DNA of 64,000 nucleotides from contig JAZGUH010000204.1 in the NCBI GenBank assembly GCA_037893225.1, positions 124,001 to 188,000 on the forward strand. The letters run 5' to 3'. A program made the position numbers and the translations under genes. The notes below the pieces were generated by a model. The model was given only the letters and a program-made list of their open reading frames with translations. It made no database searches and was not told the origin of the DNA. Below are positions 53,211 through 64,000 of the stretch, piece by piece. Within the stretch, counting starts at the first letter, position 1. The number at the start of each line of letters is the position of its first letter. The DNA comes from Hippasteria phrygiana (Eukaryota; Echinodermata; Asteroidea; Valvatida; Goniasteridae).

Positions 53211-56200
53211 ATGAAATATCAACCAAATACAGTAATGTTGACATGTATGTATAGCTTAGATCTGGCGCTACATGTTGCAATTATCGGCGGCTTCTTAGAG
53301 TTAAAACTTGTGGAGAAAATTCAAACCTCGCAATGTTTATTTTCTTTCCGGCCAACATCTGTGTACATATTACCGTCTATTTATTGCTCCATGCCTGTCA
53401 AATTCCCTGGGGTATGGACTTGCTTTACTCATTCATAATTGCATGAAATATCAACCAAATTCAGTAATGTTGACATGTATGTATAGCTTAGATCTGGCGC
53501 TACATGTTGCAATTATCGGCGGCTTCTTAGAGTTAAAACTTGTGGAGAAAATTCAAACCTCGCAATGTTTATTTTCTTTCCGGCCAACATCTGTGTACAT
53601 ATCACCGTCTCTTTATTGCTCCATGCACGTCAAATTCCCTGGGGTATGGACTTGCTTTACTCATTCATAATTGCATGAAATATCAACCAAATTCAGTAAT
53701 TTTGACATGTATGTATAGCTTAGATCTGGCGCTACATCTTGCAATTATCGGCGGCTTCTTAGGGTTAAAACTTGTGGAGAAAATTCAAACCTCGCAATGT
53801 TTATTTTCTTTCCGGCCAACATCTGTGTGCATGTTACCGTCTATTTATTGCTCCATGCATGTCAAATTCCCTGGGGTATGGACTTGCTTTACTCATTCAT
53901 AATTGCATGAAATATCAACCAAATTCAGTAATTTTGACATGTATGGATAGCTTAGATCTGGCGCTACATGTTGCAATCATCGGCGGCTTCTTAGAGTTAA
54001 CACTTGTGGAGAAAATTCAAACCTCGCAATGTTTATTTTCTTTCCGGCCAACATCTGTGTACATATTACCGTCTATTTATTGCTCCATGCATGTCAAATT
54101 CCCTGGGGTATGGACTTGCTTTACTCATTCATAATTGCATGAAATATCAACCAAATCCAGTAATTTTGACATGTATGGATAGCTTAGATCTGGCGCTACA
54201 TGTTGCAATCATCGGCGGCTTCCCAGAGTTAAAACTTGTAGAGAAAATTCGAACCTCGCAATGTTTATTTTCTTTCCGGCCAACATCTGTGTACATATTA
54301 CCGTCTATTTATTGCTCCATGCATGTCAAATTCCCTGGGGTATGGACTTGCTTTACTCATTCATAATTGCATGAAATATCAACCAAATTCAGTAATGTTG
54401 ACATGTATGTATAGCTTAGATCTGGCGCTACATGTTGCAATTATCGGCGGCTTCTTAGAGTTAAAACTTGTGGAGAAAATTCAAACCTCGCAATGTTTAT
54501 TTTCTTTCCGGCCAACATCTGTGTACATATCACCGTCTATTTATTGCTCCACGCACGTCAAATTCCCTGGGGTATGGACTTGCTTTACTCATTCATAATT
54601 GCATGAAATATCAACCAAATTCAGTAATTTTGACATGTATGTATAGCTTAGATCTGGCGCTACATCTTGCAATTATCGGCGGCTTCTTAGGGTTAAAACT
54701 TGTGGAGAAAATTCAAACCTCGCAATGTTTATTTTCTTTCCGGCCAACATCTGTGTGCATGTTACCGTCTATTTATTGCTCCATGCATGTCAAATTCCCT
54801 GGGGTATGGACTTGCTTTACTCATTCATAATTGCATGAAATATCAACCAAATTCAGTAATTTTGACATGTATGGATAGCTTAGATCTGGCGCTACCTGTT
54901 GCAATCATCGGCGGCTTCTTAGAGTTAACACTTGTGGAGAAAATTCAAACCTCGCAATGTTTATTTTCTTTCCGGCCAACATCTGTGTACATATTACCGT
55001 CTATTTATTGCTCCATGCATGTCAAATTCCCTGGGGTATGGACTTGCTTTACTCATTCATAATTGCATGAAATATCAACCAAATCCAGTAATTTTGACAT
55101 GTATGGATAGCTTAGATCTGGCGCTACATGTTGCAATCATCGGCGGCTTCCCAGAGTTAAAACTTGTAGAGAAAATTCGAACCTCGCAATGTTTATTTTC
55201 TTTCCGGCCAACATCTGTGTACATATCACCGTCTATTTATTGCTCCACGCACGTCAAATTCCCTGGGGTATGGACTTGCTTTACTCATTCATAATTGCAT
55301 GAAATATCAACCAAATTCAGTAATTTTGACATGTATGTATAGCTTAGATCTGGCGCTACATCTTGCAATTATCGGCGGCTTCTTAGGGTTAAAACTTGTG
55401 GAGAAAATTCAAACCTCGCAATGTTTATTTTCTTTCCGGCCAACATCTGTGTGCATGTTACCGTCTATTTATTGCTCCATGCATGTCAAATTCCCTGGGG
55501 TATGGACTTGCTTTACTCATTCATAATTGCATGAAATATCAACCAAATTCAGTAATTTTGACATGTATGGATAGCTTAGATCTGGCGCTACCTGTTGCAA
55601 TCATCAGCGGCTTCTTAGAGTTAACACTTGTGGAGAAAATTCAAACCTCGCAATGTTTATTTTCTTTCCGGCCAACATCTGTGTACATATTACCGTCTAT
55701 TTATTGCTCCATGCATGTCAAATTCCCTGGGGTATGGACTTGCTTTACTCATTCATAATTGCATGAAATATCAACCAAATCCAGTAATTTTGACATGTAT
55801 GGATAGCTTAGATCTGGCGCTACATGTTGCAATCATCGGCGGCTTCCCAGAGTTAAAACTTGTAGAGAAAATTCGAACCTCGCAATGTTTATTTTCTTTC
55901 CGGCCAACATCTGTGTACATATTACCGTCTATTTATTGCTCCATGCATGTCAAATTCCCTGGGGTATGGACTTGCTTTACTCATTCATAATTGCATGAAA
56001 TATCAACCAAATACAGTAATGTTGACATGTATGTATAGCTTAGATCTGGCGCTACATGTTGCAATTATCGGCGGCTTCTTAGAGTTAAAACTTGTGGAGA
56101 AAATTCAAACCTCGCAATGTTTATTTTCTTTCCGGCCAACATCTGTGTACATATTACCGTCTATTTATTGCTCCATGCCTGTCAAATTCCCTGGGGTATG

Positions 56201-59200
56201 GACTTGCTTTACTCATTCATAATTGCATGAAATATCAACCAAATTCAGTAATGTTGACATGTATGTATAGCTTAGATCTGGCGCTACATGTTGCAATTAT
56301 CGGCGGCTTCTTAGAGTTAAAACTTGTGGAGAAAATTCAAACCTCGCAATGTTTATTTTCTTTCCGGCCAACATCTGTGTACATATCACCGTCTCTTTAT
56401 TGCTCCATGCACGTCAAATTCCCTGGGGTATGGACTTGCTTTACTCATTCATAATTGCATGAAATATCAACCAAATTCAGTAATTTTGACATGTATGTAT
56501 AGCTTAGATCTGGCGCTACATCTTGCAATTATCGGCGGCTTCTTAGGGTTAAAACTTGTGGAGAAAATTCAAACCTCGCAATGTTTATTTTCTTTCCGGC
56601 CAACATCTGTGTGCATGTTACCGTCTATTTATTGCTCCATGCATGTCAAATTCCCTGGGGTATGGACTTGCTTTACTCATTCATAATTGCATGAAATATC
56701 AACCAAATTCAGTAATTTTGACATGTATGGATAGCTTAGATCTGGCGCTACATGTTGCAATCATCGGCGGCTTCTTAGAGTTAACACTTGTGGAGAAAAT
56801 TCAAACCTCGCAATGTTTATTTTCTTTCCGGCCAACATCTGTGTACATATTACCGTCTATTTATTGCTCCATGCATGTCAAATTCCCTGGGGTATGGACT
56901 TGCTTTACTCATTCATAATTGCATGAAATATCAACCAAATCCAGTAATTTTGACATGTATGGATAGCTTAGATCTGGCGCTACATGTTGCAATCATCGGC
57001 GGCTTCCCAGAGTTAAAACTTGTAGAGAAAATTCGAACCTCGCAATGTTTATTTTCTTTCCGGCCAACATCTGTGTACATATTACCGTCTATTTATTGCT
57101 CCATGCATGTCAAATTCCCTGGGGTATGGACTTGCTTTACTCATTCATAATTGCATGAAATATCAACCAAATTCAGTAATTTTGACATGTATGGATAGCT
57201 TAGATCTGGCGCTACCTGTTGCAATCATCGGCGGCTTCTTAGAGTTAACACTTGTGGAGAAAATTCAAACCTCGCAATGTTTATTTTCTTTCCGGCCAAC
57301 ATCTGTGTACATATTACCGTCTATTTATTGCTCCATGCATGTCAAATTCCCTGGGGTATGGACTTGCTTTACTCATTCATAATTGCATGAAATATCAACC
57401 AAATCCAGTAATTTTGACATGTATGGATAGCTTAGATCTGGCGCTACATGTTGCAATCATCGGCGGCTTCCCAGAGTTAAAACTTGTAGAGAAAATTCGA
57501 ACCTCGCAATGTTTATTTTCTTTCCGGCCAACATCTGTGTACATATCACCGTCTATTTATTGCTCCACGCACGTCAAATTCCCTGGGGTATGGACTTGCT
57601 TTACTCATTCATAATTGCATGAAATATCAACCAAATTCAGTAATTTTGACATGTATGTATAGCTTAGATCTGGCGCTACATCTTGCAATTATCGGCGGCT
57701 TCTTAGGGTTAAAACTTGTGGAGAAAATTCAAACCTCGCAATGTTTATTTTCTTTCCGGCCAACATCTGTGTGCATGTTACCGTCTATTTATTGCTCCAT
57801 GCATGTCAAATTCCCTGGGGTATGGACTTGCTTTACTCATTCATAATTGCATGAAATATCAACCAAATTCAGTAATTTTGACATGTATGGATAGCTTAGA
57901 TCTGGCGCTACCTGTTGCAATCATCAGCGGCTTCTTAGAGTTAACACTTGTGGAGAAAATTCAAACCTCGCAATGTTTATTTTCTTTCCGGCCAACATCT
58001 GTGTACATATTACCGTCTATTTATTGCTCCATGCATGTCAAATTCCCTGGGGTATGGACTTGCTTTACTCATTCATAATTGCATGAAATATCAACCAAAT
58101 CCAGTAATTTTGACATGTATGGATAGCTTAGATCTGGCGCTACATGTTGCAATCATCGGCGGCTTCCCAGAGTTAAAACTTGTAGAGAAAATTCGAACCT
58201 CGCAATGTTTATTTTCTTTCCGGCCAACATCTGTGTACATATTACCGTCTATTTATTGCTCCATGCATGTCAAATTCCCTGGGGTATGGACTTGCTTTAC
58301 TCATTCATAATTGCATGAAATATCAACCAAATACAGTAATGTTGACATGTATGTATAGCTTAGATCTGGCGCTACATGTTGCAATTATCGGCGGCTTCTT
58401 AGAGTTAAAACTTGTGGAGAAAATTCAAACCTCGCAATGTTTATTTTCTTTCCGGCCAACATCTGTGTACATATTACCGTCTATTTATTGCTCCATGCCT
58501 GTCAAATTCCCTGGGGTATGGACTTGCTTTACTCATTCATAATTGCATGAAATATCAACCAAATTCAGTAATGTTGACATGTATGTATAGCTTAGATCTG
58601 GCGCTACATGTTGCAATTATCGGCGGCTTCTTAGAGTTAAAACTTGTGGAGAAAATTCAAACCTCGCAATGTTTATTTTCTTTCCGGCCAACATCTGTGT
58701 ACATATCACCGTCTCTTTATTGCTCCATGCACGTCAAATTCCCTGGGGTATGGACTTGCTTTACTCATTCATAATTGCATGAAATATCAACCAAATTCAG
58801 TAATTTTGACATGTATGTATAGCTTAGATCTGGCGCTACATCTTGCAATTATCGGCGGCTTCTTAGGGTTAAAACTTGTGGAGAAAATTCAAACCTCGCA
58901 ATGTTTATTTTCTTTCCGGCCAACATCTGTGTGCATGTTACCGTCTATTTATTGCTCCATGCATGTCAAATTCCCTGGGGTATGGACTTGCTTTACTCAT
59001 TCATAATTGCATGAAATATCAACCAAATTCAGTAATTTTGACATGTATGGATAGCTTAGATCTGGCGCTACATGTTGCAATCATCGGCGGCTTCTTAGAG
59101 TTAACACTTGTGGAGAAAATTCAAACCTCGCAATGTTTATTTTCTTTCCGGCCAACATCTGTGTACATATTACCGTCTATTTATTGCTCCATGCATGTCA

Positions 59201-59938
59201 AATTCCCTGGGGTATGGACTTGCTTTACTCATTCATAATTGCATGAAATATCAACCAAATCCAGTAATTTTGACATGTATGGATAGCTTAGATCTGGCGC
59301 TACATGTTGCAATCATCGGCGGCTTCCCAGAGTTAAAACTTGTAGAGAAAATTCGAACCTCGCAATGTTTATTTTCTTTCCGGCCAACATCTGTGTACAT
59401 ATTACCGTCTATTTATTGCTCCATGCATGTCAAATTCCCTGGGGTATGGACTTGCTTTACTCATTCATAATTGCATGAAATATCAACCAAATTCAGTAAT
59501 GTTGACATGTATGTATAGCTTAGATCTGGCGCTACATGTTGCAATTATCGGCGGCTTCTTAGAGTTAAAACTTGTGGAGAAAATTCAAACCTCGCAATGT
59601 TTATTTTCTTTCCGGCCAACATCTGTGTACATATCACCGTCTATTTATTGCTCCACGCACGTCAAATTCCCTGGGGTATGGACTTGCTTTACTCATTCAT
59701 AATTGCATGAAATATCAACCAAATTCAGTAATTTTGACATGTATGTATAGCTTAGATCTGGCGCTACATCTTGCAATTATCGGCGGCTTCTTAGGGTTAA
59801 AACTTGTGGAGAAAATTCAAACCTCGCAATGTTTATTTTCTTTCCGGCCAACATCTGTGTGCATGTTACCGTCTATTTATTGCTCCATGCATGTCAAATT
59901 CCCTGGGGTATGGACTTGCTTTACTCATTCATAATTGC
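53211..59938 (+). repeat. 12-mer / 10-mer HOR regime based on W-X-N'
   Basis: Copy 1 (53211-55994, 2784 bp) reads W X N' A S U N' V Y N' V S. Copy 2 (55995-58314, 2320 bp) reads W X N' A S V Y N' V S and lacks the U-N' pair. A third copy starts at 58315 (W X N' A S U N'). X carries gtctctttatt with catgcacg. V carries ctacctgttgc, in some units with atcagcggc. Confidence 0.85.
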
Positions 59939-62258
59939 ATGAAATATCAACCAAATTCAGTAATTTTGACATGTATGGATAGCTTAGATCTGGCGCTACC
60001 TGTTGCAATCATCGGCGGCTTCTTAGAGTTAACACTTGTGGAGAAAATTCAAACCTCGCAATGTTTATTTTCTTTCCGGCCAACATCTGTGTACATATTA
60101 CCGTCTATTTATTGCTCCATGCATGTCAAATTCCCTGGGGTATGGACTTGCTTTACTCATTCATAATTGCATGAAATATCAACCAAATCCAGTAATTTTG
60201 ACATGTATGGATAGCTTAGATCTGGCGCTACATGTTGCAATCATCGGCGGCTTCCCAGAGTTAAAACTTGTAGAGAAAATTCGAACCTCGCAATGTTTAT
60301 TTTCTTTCCGGCCAACATCTGTGTACATATTACCGTCTATTTATTGCTCCATGCATGTCAAATTCCCTGGGGTATGGACTTGCTTTACTCATTCATAATT
60401 GCATGAAATATCAACCAAATACAGTAATTTTGACATGTATGGATAGCTTAGATCTGGCGCTACATGTTGCAATCATCGGCGGCTTCTTAGAATTAAAACT
60501 TGTAGAGAAAATTCAAACCTCGCAATGTTTATTTTCTTTCCGGCCAACATCTGTGTACATATTACCGTCTATTTATTGCTCCATGCCTGTCAAATTCCCT
60601 GGGGTATGGACTTGCTTTACTCATTCATAATTGCATGAAATATCAACCAAATTCAGTAATGTTGACATGTATGTATAGCTTAGATCTGGCGCTACATGTT
60701 GCAATCATCGGCGGCTTCTTAGAGTTCAAACTTGTAGAGAAAATTCAAACCTCGCAATGTTTATTTTCTTTCCGGCCAACATCTGTGTACATATCACCGT
60801 CTATTTATTGCTCCACGCACGTCAAATTCCCTGGGGTATGGACTTGCTTTACTCATTCATAATTGCATGAAATATCAACCAAATTCAGTAATTTTGACAT
60901 GTATGTATAGCTTAGATCTGGCGCTACATCTTGCAATTATCGGCGGCTTCTTAGGGTTAAAACTTGTGGAGAAAATTCAAACCTCGCAATGTTTATTTTC
61001 TTTCCGGCCAACATCTGTGTGCATGTTACCGTCTATTTATTGCTCCATGCATGTCAAATTCCCTGGGGTATGGACTTGCTTTACTCATTCATAATTGCAT
61101 GAAATATCAACCAAATTCAGTAATTTTGACATGTATGGATAGCTTAGATCTGGCGCTACCTGTTGCAATCATCGGCGGCTTCTTAGAGTTAACACTTGTG
61201 GAGAAAATTCAAACCTCGCAATGTTTATTTTCTTTCCGGCCAACATCTGTGTACATATTACCGTCTATTTATTGCTCCATGCATGTCAAATTCCCTGGGG
61301 TATGGACTTGCTTTACTCATTCATAATTGCATGAAATATCAACCAAATCCAGTAATTTTGACATGTATGGATAGCTTAGATCTGGCGCTACATGTTGCAA
61401 TCATCGGCGGCTTCCCAGAGTTAAAACTTGTAGAGAAAATTCGAACCTCGCAATGTTTATTTTCTTTCCGGCCAACATCTGTGTACATATTACCGTCTAT
61501 TTATTGCTCCATGCATGTCAAATTCCCTGGGGTATGGACTTGCTTTACTCATTCATAATTGCATGAAATATCAACCAAATACAGTAATTTTGACATGTAT
61601 GGATAGCTTAGATCTGGCGCTACATGTTGCAATCATCGGCGGCTTCTTAGAATTAAAACTTGTAGAGAAAATTCAAACCTCGCAATGTTTATTTTCTTTC
61701 CGGCCAACATCTGTGTACATATTACCGTCTATTTATTGCTCCATGCCTGTCAAATTCCCTGGGGTATGGACTTGCTTTACTCATTCATAATTGCATGAAA
61801 TATCAACCAAATTCAGTAATGTTGACATGTATGTATAGCTTAGATCTGGCGCTACATGTTGCAATTATCGGCGGCTTCTTAGAGTTAAAACTTGTGGAGA
61901 AAATTCAAACCTCGCAATGTTTATTTTCTTTCCGGCCAACATCTGTGTACATATCACCGTCTCTTTATTGCTCCATGCACGTCAAATTCCCTGGGGTATG
62001 GACTTGCTTTACTCATTCATAATTGCATGAAATATCAACCAAATTCAGTAATTTTGACATGTATGTATAGCTTAGATCTGGCGCTACATCTTGCAATTAT
62101 CGGCGGCTTCTTAGGGTTAAAACTTGTGGAGAAAATTCAAACCTCGCAATGTTTATTTTCTTTCCGGCCAACATCTGTGTGCATGTTACCGTCTATTTAT
62201 TGCTCCATGCATGTCAAATTCCCTGGGGTATGGACTTGCTTTACTCATTCATAATTGC
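59939..62258 (+). repeat. 5-mer HOR (1160 bp), two copies V-S-Z-(H or X)-N'
   Basis: Units 59939-61098 read V S Z H N' and 61099-62258 read V S Z X N'. Z carries the otherwise rare agaattaaaacttgtag. The only unit-level difference is the fourth position, which suggests a duplication followed by conversion, or an exchange ending in that unit. Confidence 0.82.
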
Positions 62259-62743
62259 ATGAAATATCAACCAAATTCAGTAATTTTGACATGTATGGAT
62301 AGCTTAGATCTGGCGCTACATGTTGCAATCATCGGCGGCTTCTTAGAGTTAACACTTGTGGAGAAAATTCAAACCTCGCAATGTTTATTTTCTTTCCGGC
62401 CAACATCTGTGTACATATTACCGTCTATTTATTGCTCCATGCATGTCAAATTCCCTGGGGTATGGACTTGCTTTACTCATTCATAATTGCATGAAATATC
62501 AACCAAATCCAGTAATTTTGACATGTATGGATAGCTTAGATCTGGCGCTACATGTTGCAATCATCGGCGGCTTCCCAGAGTTAAAACTTGTAGAGAAAAT
62601 TCGAACCTCGCAATGTTTATTTTCTTTCCGGCCAACATCTGTGTACATATTACCGTCTATTTATTGCTCCATGCATGTCAAATTCCCTGGGGTATGGACT
62701 TGCTTTACTCATTCATAATTGCATGAAATATCAACCAAATACA
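62259..62743 (+). repeat. Last forward units before the inversion (A, S, 21-bp stub)
   Basis: A complete A unit (62259-62490), a complete S unit (62491-62722) and a stub that ends at ccaaataca. The expected continuation gtaattttgacatg is absent; from 62744 the sequence runs in reverse orientation. Confidence 0.93.
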
Positions 62744-62982
62744 ATTACTGAATTTGGTTGATATTTCATGCAATTATGAATGAGTAAAGCAAGTCCATAC
62801 CCCAGGGAATTTGACAGGCATGGAGCAATAAATAGACGGTAATATGTACACAGATGTTGGCCGGAAAGAAAATAAACATTGCGAGGTTCGAATTTTCTCT
62901 ACAAGTTTTAACTCTGGGAAGCCGCCGATGATTGCAACATGTAGCGCCAGATCTAAGCTATCCATACATGTCAAAATTACTG
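62510..62982. repeat. Near-perfect inverted repeat at the left inversion junction, 11-nt spacer
   Basis: Arms 62510-62740 and 62752-62982 (231 bp each) are reverse complements with one mismatch (62675 A against 62817 G), separated by acaattactga. Beyond these limits the arms continue to pair with more differences. Confidence 0.9.
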
Positions 62983-63203
62983 TATTTGGTTGATATTTCA
63001 TGCAATTATGAATGAGTAAAGCAAGTCCATACCCCAGGGAATTTGACATGCATGGAGCAATAAATAGACGGTAACATGCACACAGATGTTGGCCGGAAAG
63101 AAAATAAACATTGCGAGGTTTGAATTTTCTCCACAAGTTTTAACTCTGGGAAGCCGCCGATGATTGCAACATGTAGCGCCAGATCTAAGCTATACATACA
63201 AGT
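62744..63203 (-). repeat. Inverted 460-bp L-O dimer of the satellite
   Basis: From 62744 (attactgaatttgg) to 63203 (acatacaagt) the sequence is the reverse complement of a partial L unit followed by an O unit and 20-25 bases of the next. Read on the minus strand it runs from acttgtatgtatagc through gtgcatgtta to aaatacag, cgaacc, catgcctg and attcagtaat. By eye it equals the reverse complement of 51849-52308 and also agrees with other L-O pairs further left; the immediate neighbours are A, S and N' units, so it is not a simple flip in place. Relative to the monomer, 28 bp (gtaatt to gcttag) are missing between the forward array ends. It could be real or an assembly or fold-back artefact. Confidence 0.93.
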
Positions 63204-63404
63204 ATCTGGCGCTACATGTTGCAATCATCGGCGGCTTCCCAGAGTTAAAACTTGTAGAGAAAATTCGAACCTCGCAATGTTTATTTTCTTTCCGGCCAAC
63301 ATCTGTGTGCATGTTACCGTCTATTTATTGCTCCATGCATGTCAAATTCCCTGGGGTATGGACTTGCTTTACTCATTCATAATTGCATGAAATATCAACC
63401 AAAT
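62984..63404. repeat. Near-perfect inverted repeat at the right inversion junction, 19-nt spacer
   Basis: Arms 62984-63184 and 63204-63404 (201 bp each) are reverse complements with two mismatches (63256 with 63132, and 63267 with 63121), separated by 63185-63203. Together with the left palindrome it gives a symmetric forward-reverse-forward arrangement. Confidence 0.9.
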
Positions 63405-64000
63405 TCAGTAATTTTGACATGTATGGATAGCTTAGATCTGGCGCTACATCTTGCAATTATCGGCGGCTTCTTAGGGTTAAAACTTGTGGAGAAAATTCAA
63501 ACCTCGCAATGTTTATTTTCTTTCCGGCCAACATCTGTGTGCATGTTACCGTCTATTTATTGCTCCATGCATGTCAAATTCCCTGGGGTATGGACTTGCT
63601 TTACTCATTCATAATTGCATGAAATATCAACCAAATTCAGTAATTTTGACATGTATGGATAGCTTAGATCTGGCGCTACATGTTGCAATCATCGGCGGCT
63701 TCTTAGAGTTAACACTTGTGGAGAAAATTCAAACCTCGCAATGTTTATTTTCTTTCCGGCCAACATCTGTGTACATATTACCGTCTATTTATTGCTCCAT
63801 GCATGTCAAATTCCCTGGGGTATGGACTTGCTTTACTCATTCATAATTGCATGAAATATCAACCAAATCCAGTAATTTTGACATGTATGGATAGCTTAGA
63901 TCTGGCGCTACATGTTGCAATCATCGGCGGCTTCCCAGAGTTAAAACTTGTAGAGAAAATTCGAACCTCGCAATGTTTATTTTCTTTCCGGCCAACATCT
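63204..64000 (+). repeat. Satellite array resumes, about 3.4 units to the window end
   Basis: Resumes at atctggcgct in the middle of a monomer. The partial first unit combines cccagag, cttgtag and cgaacc with gtgcatgtta, a combination I do not see elsewhere in the window. The next (63387-63618) is N'-like but has tgtatgg instead of tgtatgt. Then come an A unit (63619-63850) and the start of an S unit. The register is shifted by -32 bp relative to the array left of the inversion. Confidence 0.93.

Larger units (their letters stand above)
1..62743 (+). repeat. Main head-to-tail satellite array, 232-bp monomer, about 270 copies
   Basis: The same 232-bp unit repeats without any unique DNA between copies. 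Landmarks such as cttagatctggcgct, the tract ttattttctttccggcc, ccctggggtatgg and gaaatatcaacc occur once per unit. Phase is constant on each side of one 8-bp insertion near 32.66 kb, so that is the only net length change I can detect. Copies differ by substitutions at roughly a dozen recurrent sites plus rare private changes. The pattern is that of a eukaryotic satellite homogenised by unequal crossing-over and gene conversion. Strand is arbitrary; + is the orientation shown. An AGATCT site is present in essentially every unit I inspected, so digestion there should give a 232-bp ladder. The family is not one I recognise, and a centromeric role is possible but not shown by sequence alone. Confidence 0.98.

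Noticed and set aside
62744..63203. Insertion sequence or foldback transposon
   Set aside because: The inverted segment is entirely satellite sequence, with no target-site duplication and no coding capacity.
63160..63390. Short open frames crossing the right inversion junction
   Set aside because: Chance joins of forward and reverse satellite; no similarity to a known protein is apparent.
1..64000. CRISPR array
   Set aside because: Repeats are 232 bp, contiguous and without unique spacers, and no cas genes are present.
1..64000. Tandem gene family or protein-repeat gene
   Set aside because: Unit length is not divisible by 3, every unit has stops, and variants accumulate without regard to codon position.

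Overview
The whole window is one tandem satellite DNA array. A single 232-bp monomer (about 38% G+C) is repeated about 270 times head to tail from base 1 to 62743. It is followed by a 460-bp block of two monomers in the opposite orientation (62744-63203), then about 3.4 more monomers in the original orientation to the window end. I find no protein-coding gene, tRNA, rRNA, transposon body, CRISPR array or unique spacer. Long arrays with higher-order repeats (HORs) like this are typical of eukaryotic pericentromeric, centromeric or subtelomeric heterochromatin. I do not recognise the monomer, so I cannot name the organism or show that the array is centromeric.

Monomer length is almost perfectly fixed. 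Landmarks recur every 232 bp from base 1 to about 32.66 kb, shift once by +8 bp because of a tandem duplication of an octamer at 32654-32669, and then stay in phase to 62743. Variation is otherwise by base substitution at a limited set of diagnostic sites, shared among monomers in many combinations. In this annotation monomers are lettered A-Z by these sites, as defined at the reference monomer (75-306), and each monomer is counted from the ATG of atgaaatatcaacca.

Layout: 0-5.2 kb is an older 6-mer HOR (A-B-C-D-E-F, 1392 bp). 5.2-14 kb is a mosaic that includes a clear 928-bp tandem duplication of four monomers. 14-38.8 kb is dominated by a 2320-bp 10-mer HOR (A-B-I-J-L-O-P-Q-M-B), with shortened, lengthened and hybrid versions. 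38.8-48.6 kb is mosaic and includes the reappearance, after more than 36 kb, of D-type monomers otherwise confined to the first 4.3 kb. 48.6-62.3 kb is a different HOR regime (7-mer, then 12/10-mer, then 5-mer) built around N' monomers carrying acatcttgc.

The strongest structural anomaly is the inverted L-O dimer at 62744-63203. It replaces 28 bp of the array and creates two closely spaced, nearly perfect inverted repeats (11-nt and 19-nt spacers) that could fold as DNA or RNA hairpins. The second anomaly is the 8-bp duplication with an adjacent CC-to-GG change inside a mosaic monomer. Both look like repair or template-switch scars in an array otherwise shaped by unequal exchange and gene conversion.
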